The position numbers and the translations under genes are program-made. Below are positions 1-6,752 of a DNA stretch of 11,737 nucleotides, in pieces (position 1 is the first letter of the stretch; each line of letters opens with the position of its first letter). Source of the DNA: Desulfovibrio desulfuricans (GTDB lineage Bacteria; Desulfobacterota; Desulfovibrionia; Desulfovibrionales; Desulfovibrionaceae); assembly GCA_003251995.1 (NCBI GenBank), contig QKDT01000010.1, positions 1 to 11,737 on the forward strand, in the 5' to 3' direction. Below the pieces are notes generated by a model. That model saw only the letters and a list, made by a program, of their open reading frames with translations, ran no database searches and had not been told where the DNA came from.

Positions 1-301
1 GTATCTTGAGCGGCAGACAGAACTTTACGCCCAGGCCTTTAACGCCCTGCAACAGGGAACGCACGCCGCGGCAGATACCCTTGATCTTGTTTCATTTCTG
101 CTGGTGCGCTCCGGTCAACTGGACAATGTGGCCCAGGCCCTGCGCCCGCCGCAGGCCTACCAGTTTTTTTCAGAAATGATCGCGGCTCAGGCGCGCACCA
201 TGGGCTTTAGAGAGAGTTTTTTGATTGTGGCGGTGGCGTTTTTTGTGGCGGTGCTGCCAGCGTGGTTCATGCGCCCCGGCAAAAAGGCTGAACAGAGCTG
301 A
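1..301 (+). CDS. C-terminal end of DHA2-type MFS efflux transporter (5' partial)
   Basis: The reading frame is open from base 2 to a TGA at 299-301 and has no start in the window, so this is the last 99 or so residues of a gene entering from the left. The visible protein has a polar stretch beginning YLERQTELYAQAF, a long amphipathic region, then FRESFLIVAVAFFVAVLPAWF as a final membrane segment and a basic tail ending RPGKKAEQS. That layout, a soluble loop followed by a last helix and a short basic tail, is typical of the C-terminus of 14-helix DHA2 (EmrB/QacA-like) drug:proton antiporters of the inner membrane. The family call rests on the tail alone, so the substrate is unknown. It ends 13 bp before the stop of the convergent EamA gene, with no clear terminator between them. 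It is probably unrelated to the sulfonate genes. Confidence 0.55.
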   Translation, partial: YLERQTELYAQAFNALQQGTHAAADTLDLVSFLLVRSGQLDNVAQALRPPQAYQFFSEMIAAQARTMGFRESFLIVAVAFFVAVLPAWFMRPGKKAEQS

Positions 302-314
302 TAACGCGGTAGCA

Positions 315-1229
315 CTAGCGCTTGCGCAGCAGGTGGGGCAGGGCTGTGGCGCAAAAAATGCCGCCCATGATGGCAGTGGCGCTCACCAGCAGGCGCAGTC
401 CCAAGGGCTCGTTAATAATCATGGCGCCGCCAAGCGCGGTGATCAGCGGTACGCTCAACTGCACCACCGCGGCGGAAGGCACGCTGAGCCAGCGCAAGAC
501 CGCATACCAGAGTACATAGCCAAGAGCAGAGGCAAGCGCCCCAGCCGCCAGGGCGCAGACAACACCCGTCCATGCCCATGAGCCGGGCATGCCCGCATTG
601 TCAAAGGTCACAGCCCATAGCAGCAGTATGACCGCCAACGGTACGCAGCGGATGAAGTTGCCCGTTGTGGCTGCTACGGCATCATGGCTTTCATTGCCGC
701 AGATGGTATAGACTGCCCAGCAGAGGCCGGAGCAGAAAATGACCGTGGCAGCCTCCGCTGGTGGAGCATCCAGGCCAGGGAGCAGCAGATAGACAAGCCC
801 TGCCATGGCTAATCCGATACCCATGCCCTGAGCTTTCCCGGGGCGCTGCCCCAGCCGTAGCCCGCCCACAAGCATGCCTGCCTGCACCGCCACGGCGATA
901 ATCAGCGCGCCAGCCCCGGCAGAAAGCCGCACATAGGCCAATGAAAAAAAGGCCATATAGCCAAACAAAGCCAGAGCAGCGCGCCAACTGCCAGCGCGCA
1001 ATGGTTTGCCGCCGCGCATTGTCTGGAGCAGCCAGAGCATGCCAGCGGCGGAGATGGCCCGCAGGCCCGTATAAATGGCGGGATTCAGAGGGTGGGCCGT
1101 AGGCCCGTCGGCAAGCGCAAAGCGGCAAAGCAGGGAATTGGCGGCAAACAGCGTCATGACCAGGGTTGTAAGCGCTGCCACTACCCATGGCGAAACCTGC
1201 CTGCCACCAGCCATGTTGCCAGGCCGCAT
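315..1229 (-). CDS. EamA/DMT-family permease, translationally coupled to the sigma54 activator
   Basis: A 304-residue integral membrane protein with about ten hydrophobic helices arranged as two EamA repeats (roughly residues 14-135 and 150-297). The first helix carries the typical 'FAANSLLCRFAL' pattern of drug/metabolite transporter superfamily members. Length and topology match the family (about 290-310 residues). The start was chosen because the ATG at 1229-1227 shares its A with the TGA stop of the upstream regulator gene (TGATG on the minus strand), a classic coupling arrangement; ATG at residue 6 is an alternative. DMT permeases export or import amino acids, nucleotides or small metabolites, and the sequence does not identify the substrate. 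Its place as last gene of the islA-islB-regulator set suggests co-expression with isethionate metabolism, for example export of a by-product, but that is inference. It converges on the MFS gene at its 3' end. Confidence 0.85.
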   Translation of the reverse strand: MRPGNMAGGRQVSPWVVAALTTLVMTLFAANSLLCRFALADGPTAHPLNPAIYTGLRAISAAGMLWLLQTMRGGKPLRAGSWRAALALFGYMAFFSLAYVRLSAGAGALIIAVAVQAGMLVGGLRLGQRPGKAQGMGIGLAMAGLVYLLLPGLDAPPAEAATVIFCSGLCWAVYTICGNESHDAVAATTGNFIRCVPLAVILLLWAVTFDNAGMPGSWAWTGVVCALAAGALASALGYVLWYAVLRWLSVPSAAVVQLSVPLITALGGAMIINEPLGLRLLVSATAIMGGIFCATALPHLLRKR

Positions 1230-2629
1230 CAGTCGGGGCGCCTTGTGCCCTGTAATTTACGGAATACCGTGCTGCGGTTGATCTGGAACAGTTCGGCGAC
1301 GCGTTGCACGGAGCCATGAACCTCAATGGCCTTGAGCAGAAAGTCCCGTTCCATTTCCGCCATGATGTCCCGCAGGGGACGGCTGGCGGCGAGGATGTCT
1401 TCTGAATAGCACGAGGCTTCACGGGAAACACCGGATATTTGGGGCGGCAGGTCGCGCGGCGAAATCAGCGGCCCGGTCAGTGTAATAACCAGGCTGTGTA
1501 CAAGGTTTTGCAGTTCGCGCACGTTGCCGGGCCAAGCATACGCCGTCATGATGTCAAGGGTCACGTCCATAAAGGCCATGGCCTTGTGGTATTTGGCGGT
1601 GTATTGGGCAAGGTAGTGCTCCGCCAGGGCGCGCACGTCTTCCTGCCTGTCACGCAGGGGCGGTATGCGCACGGTAGCCACGTTGAGGCGGTAGTACAGG
1701 TCGCGACGAAAGGTGCCAGCCTCCACGCTCTCTGCCAGGTCGCGGTTGGTGGCGGCAATGATGCGTACATCCACCTTGCGCGGGCTGGATGCGCCAACAC
1801 GCATGATTTCACCATCCTGCAGCACGCGCAGCAGGCGCGTTTGCATGGAAAGCGGCAGCTCGCCCACTTCGTCCAAAAAGATGGTGCTGCCGTCGGCAAT
1901 TTCAAAATACCCGGCCTTGCCCTTGTTGGAAGCGCCCGTGAACGCCCCCGGCATGTAGCCGAACAGCTCGGATTCTGTGAGCGATTCCGAAATGCCGCCG
2001 CAGTCAACCTTGAGCAGGATTTTGTCGTTGCGTGCCGACTGGGAGTGCGTGTAGCGGGCAAATACATCCTTGCCCGCGCCAGTTTCACCCAGAATAAGCA
2101 CGGTCGCGTCCGTGTCTGCAAAGCGGCGCAACAGCGAAACCACATCGCCCATGGCTCGGCTGGCATACACGGGTTCACTGGATTTGGCTGTTCCCTGGGC
2201 TATGTAGGCTAGCTGGTCGTTGATCTGGTCAATGAGCTTACACTGCCCAGCTACCTGCGTTTGCAACTGGGCAAGCAGGGTAACGTCGCGGGCAAAAGTG
2301 ACAACCATGCACAGATCGCCCTTGGCATCAAAAACGGGAAAGCCCGTAAGCACGAGCTTTTTACCGTTTTTGAGCTGCTGCACATGGGTTGTTGGCCTGC
2401 CCGTGCGCACGATTTCCGGGTTCAGAATGCAGTCAAACGTACCTTCCTGAACCAGATCGCGCACGTTTTTGCCGCGAATCTGATCCTGGGTCAGCCCGGT
2501 AAGCTGCTCGTACATGCGGTTGACTCTCAGGCTGGTGCCCGAGGCGTCGCTTATGAAAACGCCTTCGGGCAGAGCGTCAAGAATGCTCTCCACATGTTTT
2601 GAAAGAAGCTCGGAAGATCTGGATGCCAT
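1229..2629 (-). CDS. PAS-AAA+-Fis sigma54-dependent transcriptional activator
   Basis: A 466-residue enhancer-binding protein. Residues about 10-125 form a PAS sensor domain. Residues about 155-390 are the AAA+ sigma54-interaction domain with Walker A GETGAGKD (181-188), an intact GAFTGA loop for sigma54 contact (228-233), Walker B IFLDEVGE (250-257), ATNRDL (293-298), the arginine-finger segment FRRDLYYRLN (307-316) and WPGNVREL (366-373). A Fis-type helix-turn-helix ends the protein (about 438-460, with NRSTVFRKL). No receiver domain is present, so it probably senses a ligand or redox state directly through PAS rather than being phosphorylated. An in-frame TGA lies two codons upstream of the ATG, which fixes the start. 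No good Shine-Dalgarno is visible, suggesting low or coupled translation. It starts 25 bp after islB and overlaps the EamA start. Two sigma54-type promoters lie in the nearby divergent region, so it is the likely activator of both isethionate operons and, through the islA promoter, of itself (inference). Confidence 0.93.
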   Translation of the reverse strand: MASRSSELLSKHVESILDALPEGVFISDASGTSLRVNRMYEQLTGLTQDQIRGKNVRDLVQEGTFDCILNPEIVRTGRPTTHVQQLKNGKKLVLTGFPVFDAKGDLCMVVTFARDVTLLAQLQTQVAGQCKLIDQINDQLAYIAQGTAKSSEPVYASRAMGDVVSLLRRFADTDATVLILGETGAGKDVFARYTHSQSARNDKILLKVDCGGISESLTESELFGYMPGAFTGASNKGKAGYFEIADGSTIFLDEVGELPLSMQTRLLRVLQDGEIMRVGASSPRKVDVRIIAATNRDLAESVEAGTFRRDLYYRLNVATVRIPPLRDRQEDVRALAEHYLAQYTAKYHKAMAFMDVTLDIMTAYAWPGNVRELQNLVHSLVITLTGPLISPRDLPPQISGVSREASCYSEDILAASRPLRDIMAEMERDFLLKAIEVHGSVQRVAELFQINRSTVFRKLQGTRRPD

Positions 2630-2633
2630 AGGT

Positions 2634-2649
2634 CACAATTTTGGTAATT
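2634..2649 (-). promoter_or_regulatory. Small dyad upstream of the sigma54 activator start
   Basis: In the 25-bp gap between islB and the activator gene the plus strand reads CACAATTTTGGTAATTG, giving 5-bp arms CAATT/AATTG around a 5-nt centre. It contains the 8-mer CAATTTTG, which recurs twice in the divergent control region (6414-6421 on plus, 6465-6458 on minus). It may be an autoregulatory operator, or just an AT-rich spacer that happens to share the word. Confidence 0.2.
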
Positions 2650-2654
2650 GATTA

Positions 2655-3596
2655 TCAGTGCGGCACGTGGAGCCGATCACCCAGGATGCCCTTGGCTATG
2701 GCCTGAAGCTTGTCCATGCGTTCTGTTTCAAGCTTTACATCGCCCATGGGCACGGGTCTGTCGAGAAAATGGTATTTCTGCGTGCCAAGGCGATGGTAGG
2801 GCAGCATTTCGTATTCCACCCGCTCATAGGGCTTGATAAACTCGGCAATGGCGGCAATGGCCTCTTCAGTGTCATTAAAGCCGGGAATAACCGGCGTGCG
2901 CGCCAATATGGGCAAATCAGGGAATTCTTCTGCCAGAATGCGGAAATTTTCAAGGATACGCTTGTTGGGCAGGCCTGTCTGCTCTTCATGTACGGCACTG
3001 TCCATGTGCTTGATGTCAAACAGCACGTAGTTGAGATAGGGCGCGGCTTCGCGGATAGTTTCTGGCGAAACCATACCGCAGGTTTCTACAGCGGTTTTGA
3101 TGCGGCGGGCGCGAGCCTCGCGCAGCAACGCTACGGCAAATTCGCCCTGAAGCAGCGGTTCGCCGCCCGACAGGGTCATGCCGCCGCCAGAGCGCGCATA
3201 AAAGGCCATGTCCTGTTCAACCACGTTCAGTACATCATCCACTGTACGCTCTTTGCCGTAAACCAGCAAACCTTGGGCAGGGCAGGCCGCAGCGCAGGGC
3301 AGGTGACAGCCGGCGCAGTGGGTGCGGTCGATCTTCAGCTTGTCGTCTTCGCCCAGCGTGATGGAGCCGTGCGGACAGGCCACAATACAGTGCCCGCATT
3401 TGGAGACGCCCAGACAGCGCCCGGCGTTGAACGCCAGTTCCGGTTCACGGCGTTGCGATTCGGGGTTGCTGCACCAACGGCAGGAAAGCCCACAGCCTTT
3501 GAGAAAGACTATGGTTCTGATGCCGGGGCCGTCATGAACCGAATACTTCTGCACATTGAAAACCATGCCGCGCCGTTGGCTGTCTTCCAGGCACAT
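2655..3596 (-). CDS. islB: Isethionate sulfite-lyase activating enzyme (glycyl radical enzyme activase, radical SAM)
   Basis: A 313-residue iron-sulfur enzyme that uses S-adenosylmethionine to generate the glycyl radical on the adjacent lyase IslA in the cytoplasm. The radical-SAM CxxxCxxC motif is Cys35, Cys39, Cys42, preceded by the activase signature HDGPGIRT (21-28). An inserted ferredoxin-like domain carries two four-cysteine sets, Cys61/67/70/74 and Cys94/97/101/105, placing it in the class of activases with extra clusters. SGGGMTLSGGEPL (136-148) is the SAM-binding GGE region. Length is normal for the family. The ATG at 3596 was chosen because AAAGGA lies about 8 nt upstream; the internal ATG at residue 11 has no comparable ribosome site. 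The gene follows islA by 65 bp and is separated from it by a terminator-like hairpin. The specific symbol rests on the identity of the neighbour, since activases of different lyases look alike. Confidence 0.93.
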   Translation of the reverse strand: MCLEDSQRRGMVFNVQKYSVHDGPGIRTIVFLKGCGLSCRWCSNPESQRREPELAFNAGRCLGVSKCGHCIVACPHGSITLGEDDKLKIDRTHCAGCHLPCAAACPAQGLLVYGKERTVDDVLNVVEQDMAFYARSGGGMTLSGGEPLLQGEFAVALLREARARRIKTAVETCGMVSPETIREAAPYLNYVLFDIKHMDSAVHEEQTGLPNKRILENFRILAEEFPDLPILARTPVIPGFNDTEEAIAAIAEFIKPYERVEYEMLPYHRLGTQKYHFLDRPVPMGDVKLETERMDKLQAIAKGILGDRLHVPH

Positions 3597-3611
3597 AAAC
3601 CCATCCTTTGT

Positions 3612-3653
3612 GGAAAAAGGGCGCGGCAGCCCATATGCTGAGGCTGCCGCGCC
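3612..3653 (-). terminator. Terminator-like hairpin (attenuator or processing site) between islA and islB
   Basis: Perfect 12-bp inverted repeat, GGCGCGGCAGCC at 3620-3631 and GGCTGCCGCGCC at 3642-3653, with a 10-nt loop. Read on the minus strand the stem is followed after one C by five U residues (plus-strand AAAAA at 3614-3618). This is the form of an intrinsic terminator, yet it lies between the lyase and its activase, both on the same strand. It probably reduces read-through or protects the 3' end of the islA message, giving much more lyase than activase. Confidence 0.75.
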
Positions 3654-3661
3654 GGTTGATA

Positions 3662-6157
3662 TTACATCGCGTCGTGTTCGGTGCGGGCGATCAGGTCGTT
3701 CTGAAGGTCAGGCGACAGATCCACAAAGTAAGCGCTGTAACCGGCGATACGCACGATCAGGTTGCGGTACTTCTGGGGGTCTTTCTGCGCTGCCACCAGG
3801 GTCTGCTTGTTGACCACGTTGAACTGCACATGCCACAGCTTGAGGTCGCAGAAGGTGCGGATAAAGGACACGAGCTTTTCTGTGCCCTGTTCACCTTCCA
3901 CGCACTTGGGCGTGAACTTGATGTTCAGCATGCGGGCGGCGCGGTCGCGCATGCCCATGTTCTTGGTCTGGTAGTTGGAAAGCAGCACGGCGGTGGGGCC
4001 ATTGACGTCAGCGCCGTGCGAGGCGGAGGAGCCGTCAGAAAGCGGGAAACCGTCGGTACGACCATTGGGCGTGGCGGAAACCACCTTGCCAAAAGGCACG
4101 TGCGAGGTAAAGGGCACGTAGCGCACATCATTGTGCATGCCCAGTTCCTTCATGGAGTACTTGCCGCCGTATTCCACGGAAATCTTGTCGATTTCGCGAC
4201 CAATGGCGTCGGCGTATTCATCGTTGTTGCCGTAGCAGGGAGCGGAACGCAGCATGGCGCGCACATCGTCGTAGCCTTCAAAGTTGGCGTCGATGGCTTC
4301 AAGCAGCTTTTCCATGCTCAGCTTCTTTTCTTCAAACACCAGCTTTTTCACTGCTGCCAAAGAGTCCACAACCGTGCCAAGGCCCATGTATTCAAAGTAG
4401 CCCAGGTTGATGCCTTCAGGAATCTGTTCCTGATGCAGGTCGATGCAGTGCTTCATGCACAGGTCGTGCATGGCGGAGCCCATGGGCTGGGCAAAGTGCT
4501 GGGCACGCAGCTTGTTGATGATGTACTGCTGGGTAAAGGCCGCCTTGAGGAACAGCAGGTGCTGTTGCACATAGGCGTTCCAGAATTCGTCCCAGCTCTT
4601 GAACTTGCGCGGGTCGCCGGTTTCCAAGCCCAGAACCTGATCGCCGTATTTCTTCATGCGACCATTGCGCAGCACCATTTCCACAGCGGCGGCAAAGTTG
4701 ATGTACGCGCCGCCAGAGGTGTAGGTGTCGCGGTTGGGCATGCGGGCTTCGGTGCAGCCGGAAACAGCGTAGTCCAGGGCTTCTTCAAAGGTCGCGCCCT
4801 TGGAAACATAGAGGGGCACGATTTCTTCGTCATTGATAAGCTTGGGGAAGCCGGAGCCGTACTTGATGGTTTCGGCAACGTCCCACAGGTAACGCTCGGG
4901 CGCGCGGGAGTGGATGCGGGCCGCAAGGTCGGGGTAGTGCAGCGGGAATTCACGCTTGGACTTGAGGATAAGGTAGGTCAGCGCGTTGCTGGCGTCGCGT
5001 CCGTCGGTGGTCTGCCCGCCAACGGTAACGGCTTCCCAGTGGGCGTAACCTTCGTTAAACGCGCCGCCGGTGGGCGAGATGTACATGTCGATGAATTCCG
5101 CCATGCCCACCCACATGCATTCCAGCAGTTCCGTGGCCTGTGCATCGGTGATTTTGCCTTCGGCGCGGTCTTTAGCGTAGAAGGGGAAGAAGTACTGGTC
5201 CATGCGACCATTGGAAATGGTGGTACCAGTCTTCTGCTCGATGCGCGAGAACATCTGGGTGAACCACTGGCTCTGGCAGGCTTCCCAGAAGTCACGGGCG
5301 GGTTCGCCGGGAACGTGTTCGGCATTGTCGGCCATGCGCAGCAGCTCGGCCTTGCGGGTGGGGTCGGTTTCCTTTTCTGCCATTTCGCGTGCAAGCACGG
5401 CGTGGCGCTTGGCCCACAGCACAATGGCGTCGCACACGATGACAATGGCTTCAAGGAAGGGGCGCTTTTCGCAGGCATCCTTGCAGCTCAGGGGATCAAG
5501 GGCGTCCAGCTTATCCTGGGCTTCCTTCTTGATGCTGTTAAAGCCGCGCTTAAGGATCTTTTCGTAGTCGTGTACCCACTGGATGGACGAACGGAAAGAA
5601 GAAGTCTCGTTGACGATGAAGCGCGAGATGAGGCCCATGGGGTCATCATAGGTCAGCTTGTGAATATCGGCGGGCAGGGCGGCGTTAAGGGCCTCGTGGT
5701 AGGTCTTGCCCTTCCAGTAAGGCGCGATTTCTTCAATAACGCGCTTGGCGTCTTCTGCCGTGATAGTGGCGGGAGAGGTCTTGCGGGTAGGCAGATCGCG
5801 CACGGCGATATCCAGAAAGTCGCCGTCCAGTTCAGGGTACAGGATGCCGTAACGGCCATCGCAGCCAGCGCGTCCCAGCAGCAACTGGTCATCCTGCACA
5901 TAAACAGTCATGCTCTTTGCAATGTGCATAAGGGCCTTGGCCCAACGCAGCACCAGGGGCTGACCATCGGTTTCCTGCATGGACTGGGTGAAGTACAGAG
6001 CGCGTTCAATATCAATGCGCGGCTTCTGGCCTTCAAAGCGCTCCAGCAGCTTGAAAACGCGGGTGTGGGTTTTGCGGAACTTGTCTTCCCTGCCCTCGAT
6101 CTTGTCGTACAAACGCTGTTCCTGGGGGGACCGGCATTCGCAAGTGGTGGTGCTCAT
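3662..6157 (-). CDS. islA: Isethionate sulfite-lyase (glycyl radical enzyme)
   Basis: Splits isethionate into acetaldehyde and sulfite under anaerobic conditions in the cytoplasm. The 831-residue protein is close to the roughly 830 of known IslA. Cys468 and Glu470 lie in SGCTEARM (the thiyl radical site and general base), and Gly806 in RIAGYSAYF carries the glycyl radical near the C-terminus. Arg189, Gln193, Trp374, Arg679 and Phe683 fall at or one residue from the positions I recall for substrate-pocket residues of Bilophila IslA (R189, Q193, W374, R678, F682). Choline lyase and diol dehydratases carry GCVEP instead, so those are unlikely; a DHPS sulfite-lyase (HpsG-like) is the nearest alternative. 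The start is ATG 6157: AGGAG ends 7 nt upstream. A GTG directly before it is too close to that site. It is transcribed divergently from iseP, from a sigma54-type promoter. Confidence 0.93.
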   Translation of the reverse strand: MSTTTCECRSPQEQRLYDKIEGREDKFRKTHTRVFKLLERFEGQKPRIDIERALYFTQSMQETDGQPLVLRWAKALMHIAKSMTVYVQDDQLLLGRAGCDGRYGILYPELDGDFLDIAVRDLPTRKTSPATITAEDAKRVIEEIAPYWKGKTYHEALNAALPADIHKLTYDDPMGLISRFIVNETSSFRSSIQWVHDYEKILKRGFNSIKKEAQDKLDALDPLSCKDACEKRPFLEAIVIVCDAIVLWAKRHAVLAREMAEKETDPTRKAELLRMADNAEHVPGEPARDFWEACQSQWFTQMFSRIEQKTGTTISNGRMDQYFFPFYAKDRAEGKITDAQATELLECMWVGMAEFIDMYISPTGGAFNEGYAHWEAVTVGGQTTDGRDASNALTYLILKSKREFPLHYPDLAARIHSRAPERYLWDVAETIKYGSGFPKLINDEEIVPLYVSKGATFEEALDYAVSGCTEARMPNRDTYTSGGAYINFAAAVEMVLRNGRMKKYGDQVLGLETGDPRKFKSWDEFWNAYVQQHLLFLKAAFTQQYIINKLRAQHFAQPMGSAMHDLCMKHCIDLHQEQIPEGINLGYFEYMGLGTVVDSLAAVKKLVFEEKKLSMEKLLEAIDANFEGYDDVRAMLRSAPCYGNNDEYADAIGREIDKISVEYGGKYSMKELGMHNDVRYVPFTSHVPFGKVVSATPNGRTDGFPLSDGSSASHGADVNGPTAVLLSNYQTKNMGMRDRAARMLNIKFTPKCVEGEQGTEKLVSFIRTFCDLKLWHVQFNVVNKQTLVAAQKDPQKYRNLIVRIAGYSAYFVDLSPDLQNDLIARTEHDAM

Positions 6158-6186
6158 CACGCTACTCCTGAAATATGAATATGTGG

Positions 6187-6212
6187 CGCGCGGGGTATCA
6201 GGCCACCGCGCG
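6187..6212 (-). other. GC-rich hairpin in the islA 5' leader
   Basis: CGCGCGG (6187-6193) and CCGCGCG (6206-6212) are 7-bp complementary arms around a 12-nt loop, with a competing GTGGC/GCCAC pairing (6183-6187 and 6202-6206). It falls in the predicted 90-nt leader of islA, about 30 nt upstream of the ribosome binding site. It could stabilise the message or tune translation; nothing more can be said. Confidence 0.35.
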
Positions 6213-6256
6213 GAGAATGCCGAAAATTTGTGGCAATCCTCGTTTGCCCCTGTATC

Positions 6257-6272
6257 TGCATGGGCTGTGCCA
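6257..6272 (-). promoter_or_regulatory. Sigma54 (-24/-12) promoter for islA-islB-regulator-eamA
   Basis: The minus strand reads TGGCACAGCCCATGCA. The invariant GG and GC doublets are separated by exactly 10 bases, and TGGCAC matches the -24 consensus perfectly; the -12 element is ATGCA against TTGCA. The predicted start is near 6246, giving a leader of about 90 nt. A sigma54 activator gene lies in the same locus, which supports the call. Confidence 0.75.
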
Positions 6273-6354
6273 ACATTGTAATATACTAAAATATAAGAAT
6301 TTTTTTCATTAATGAATTTTGCATGTACTCAGCGCGCGTTTGCAGAGGAGCCAA

Positions 6355-6372
6355 TGATGCATGATTGCATCA
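6355..6372. repeat. Perfect 7-bp dyad TGATGCA-N4-TGCATCA
   Basis: TGATGCA (6355-6361) and TGCATCA (6366-6372) are exact reverse complements with spacer TGAT. It sits about 110 bp upstream of the predicted islA start and could be a protein-binding operator. It does not fit CRP/FNR (TTGAT-N4-ATCAA) or Rex consensus, so the binder is unknown. Confidence 0.45.
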
Positions 6373-6411
6373 GTCAGGATTGATTTTTGATAAAACCGCC
6401 CAAGAGTGCGA

Positions 6412-6549
6412 CGCAATTTTGCAACATGGCTTGGAATTGTCATTTGCCAGGCTGTCTCAAAATTGCGAGAATCCTGTATGAAACATATTTCACAAACTGT
6501 CTGAAAATGTTGTCAGCATCGGATATCAATAGGTGCGTATTTGCGACAG
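6412..6549. promoter_or_regulatory. Candidate upstream activator sites for the sigma54 regulator
   Basis: Related words recur here: CTGTCTCAAAAT (6452-6463, plus), CTGTCTGAAAAT (6497-6508, plus) and CTGTCGCAAAT (6549-6539, minus). The first lies in the dyad TCTCAAAATTGCGAGA (6455-6470; 12 of 16 bases symmetric), and its CAAAATTGCG recurs inverted as CGCAATTTTG at 6412-6421. Clustered imperfect dyads 100-250 bp from sigma54 promoters are the usual form of enhancer sites. The dyad centre (about 6462) is nearly equidistant from the two predicted transcription starts. Which repeats are real cannot be decided from one sequence. Confidence 0.4.
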
Positions 6550-6650
6550 AAGTTTTTTTATGGATAGGAAATCAGGCCGATTCATATTCTTAACTACCTG
6601 TAAAACAGGCAAAAATAGTCTTATAGTACCTCATTGTACACAATTTAAGC

Positions 6651-6666
6651 TGGCACGTATCGTGCA
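6651..6666 (+). promoter_or_regulatory. Sigma54 (-24/-12) promoter for iseP-iseQM
   Basis: TGGCACGTATCGTGCA: the -24 element TGGCACG is a perfect consensus match, and the GG and GC doublets are 10 bases apart as required. The -12 element is GTGCA against TTGCA. The predicted start is near 6677, about 75 nt before the iseP start codon. Confidence 0.8.
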
Positions 6667-6752
6667 AAACAAAAAAATCACAAAGCGGAGGCCTTTGATG
6701 AGGTCCGTCCCTGTTTATGTTTTACAACCCCCTACAGAGAGTGAGGAGACAC

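Larger units (their letters stand above)
6158..6752. promoter_or_regulatory. Divergent control region between islA and iseP
   Basis: A 595-bp AT-rich non-coding stretch. No convincing gene lies in it; the short open frames lack ribosome sites. It holds two outward-facing sigma54-type promoters (6257-6272 and 6651-6666), a very AT-rich tract at about 6276-6320, a perfect 7-bp dyad at 6355-6372, and a cluster of related repeats between 6412 and 6549 that are candidate enhancer-binding sites. I did not find a clean IHF consensus, though AT-rich DNA here may bend. Confidence 0.8.

Noticed and set aside
3662..6157. Choline trimethylamine-lyase or glycerol/propanediol dehydratase identity for the glycyl radical enzyme
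   Set aside because: Those carry GCVEP at the active site, whereas this has SGCTEAR, the pocket arginines and Trp374 of the isethionate class, and no microcompartment genes nearby.
3608..6178. An 856-codon open frame on the plus strand across islA
   Set aside because: It is the antisense of a strongly supported glycyl radical enzyme; the long open frame follows from the GC-rich codon usage of islA, and its product has no recognisable domain and an odd composition.
6476..6495. Rex- or CRP-like site (GTATGAAA-CATA-TTTCACAA)
   Set aside because: The right half resembles both consensus sites but the spacing is 4 bp where Rex has 2 between these arms and the left half matches only 6 of 8; CRP spacing also fails.
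6387..6593. Small 68-codon gene in the divergent control region
   Set aside because: No ribosome site, no recognisable domain, and it overlaps the repeat cluster that fits regulatory DNA better.
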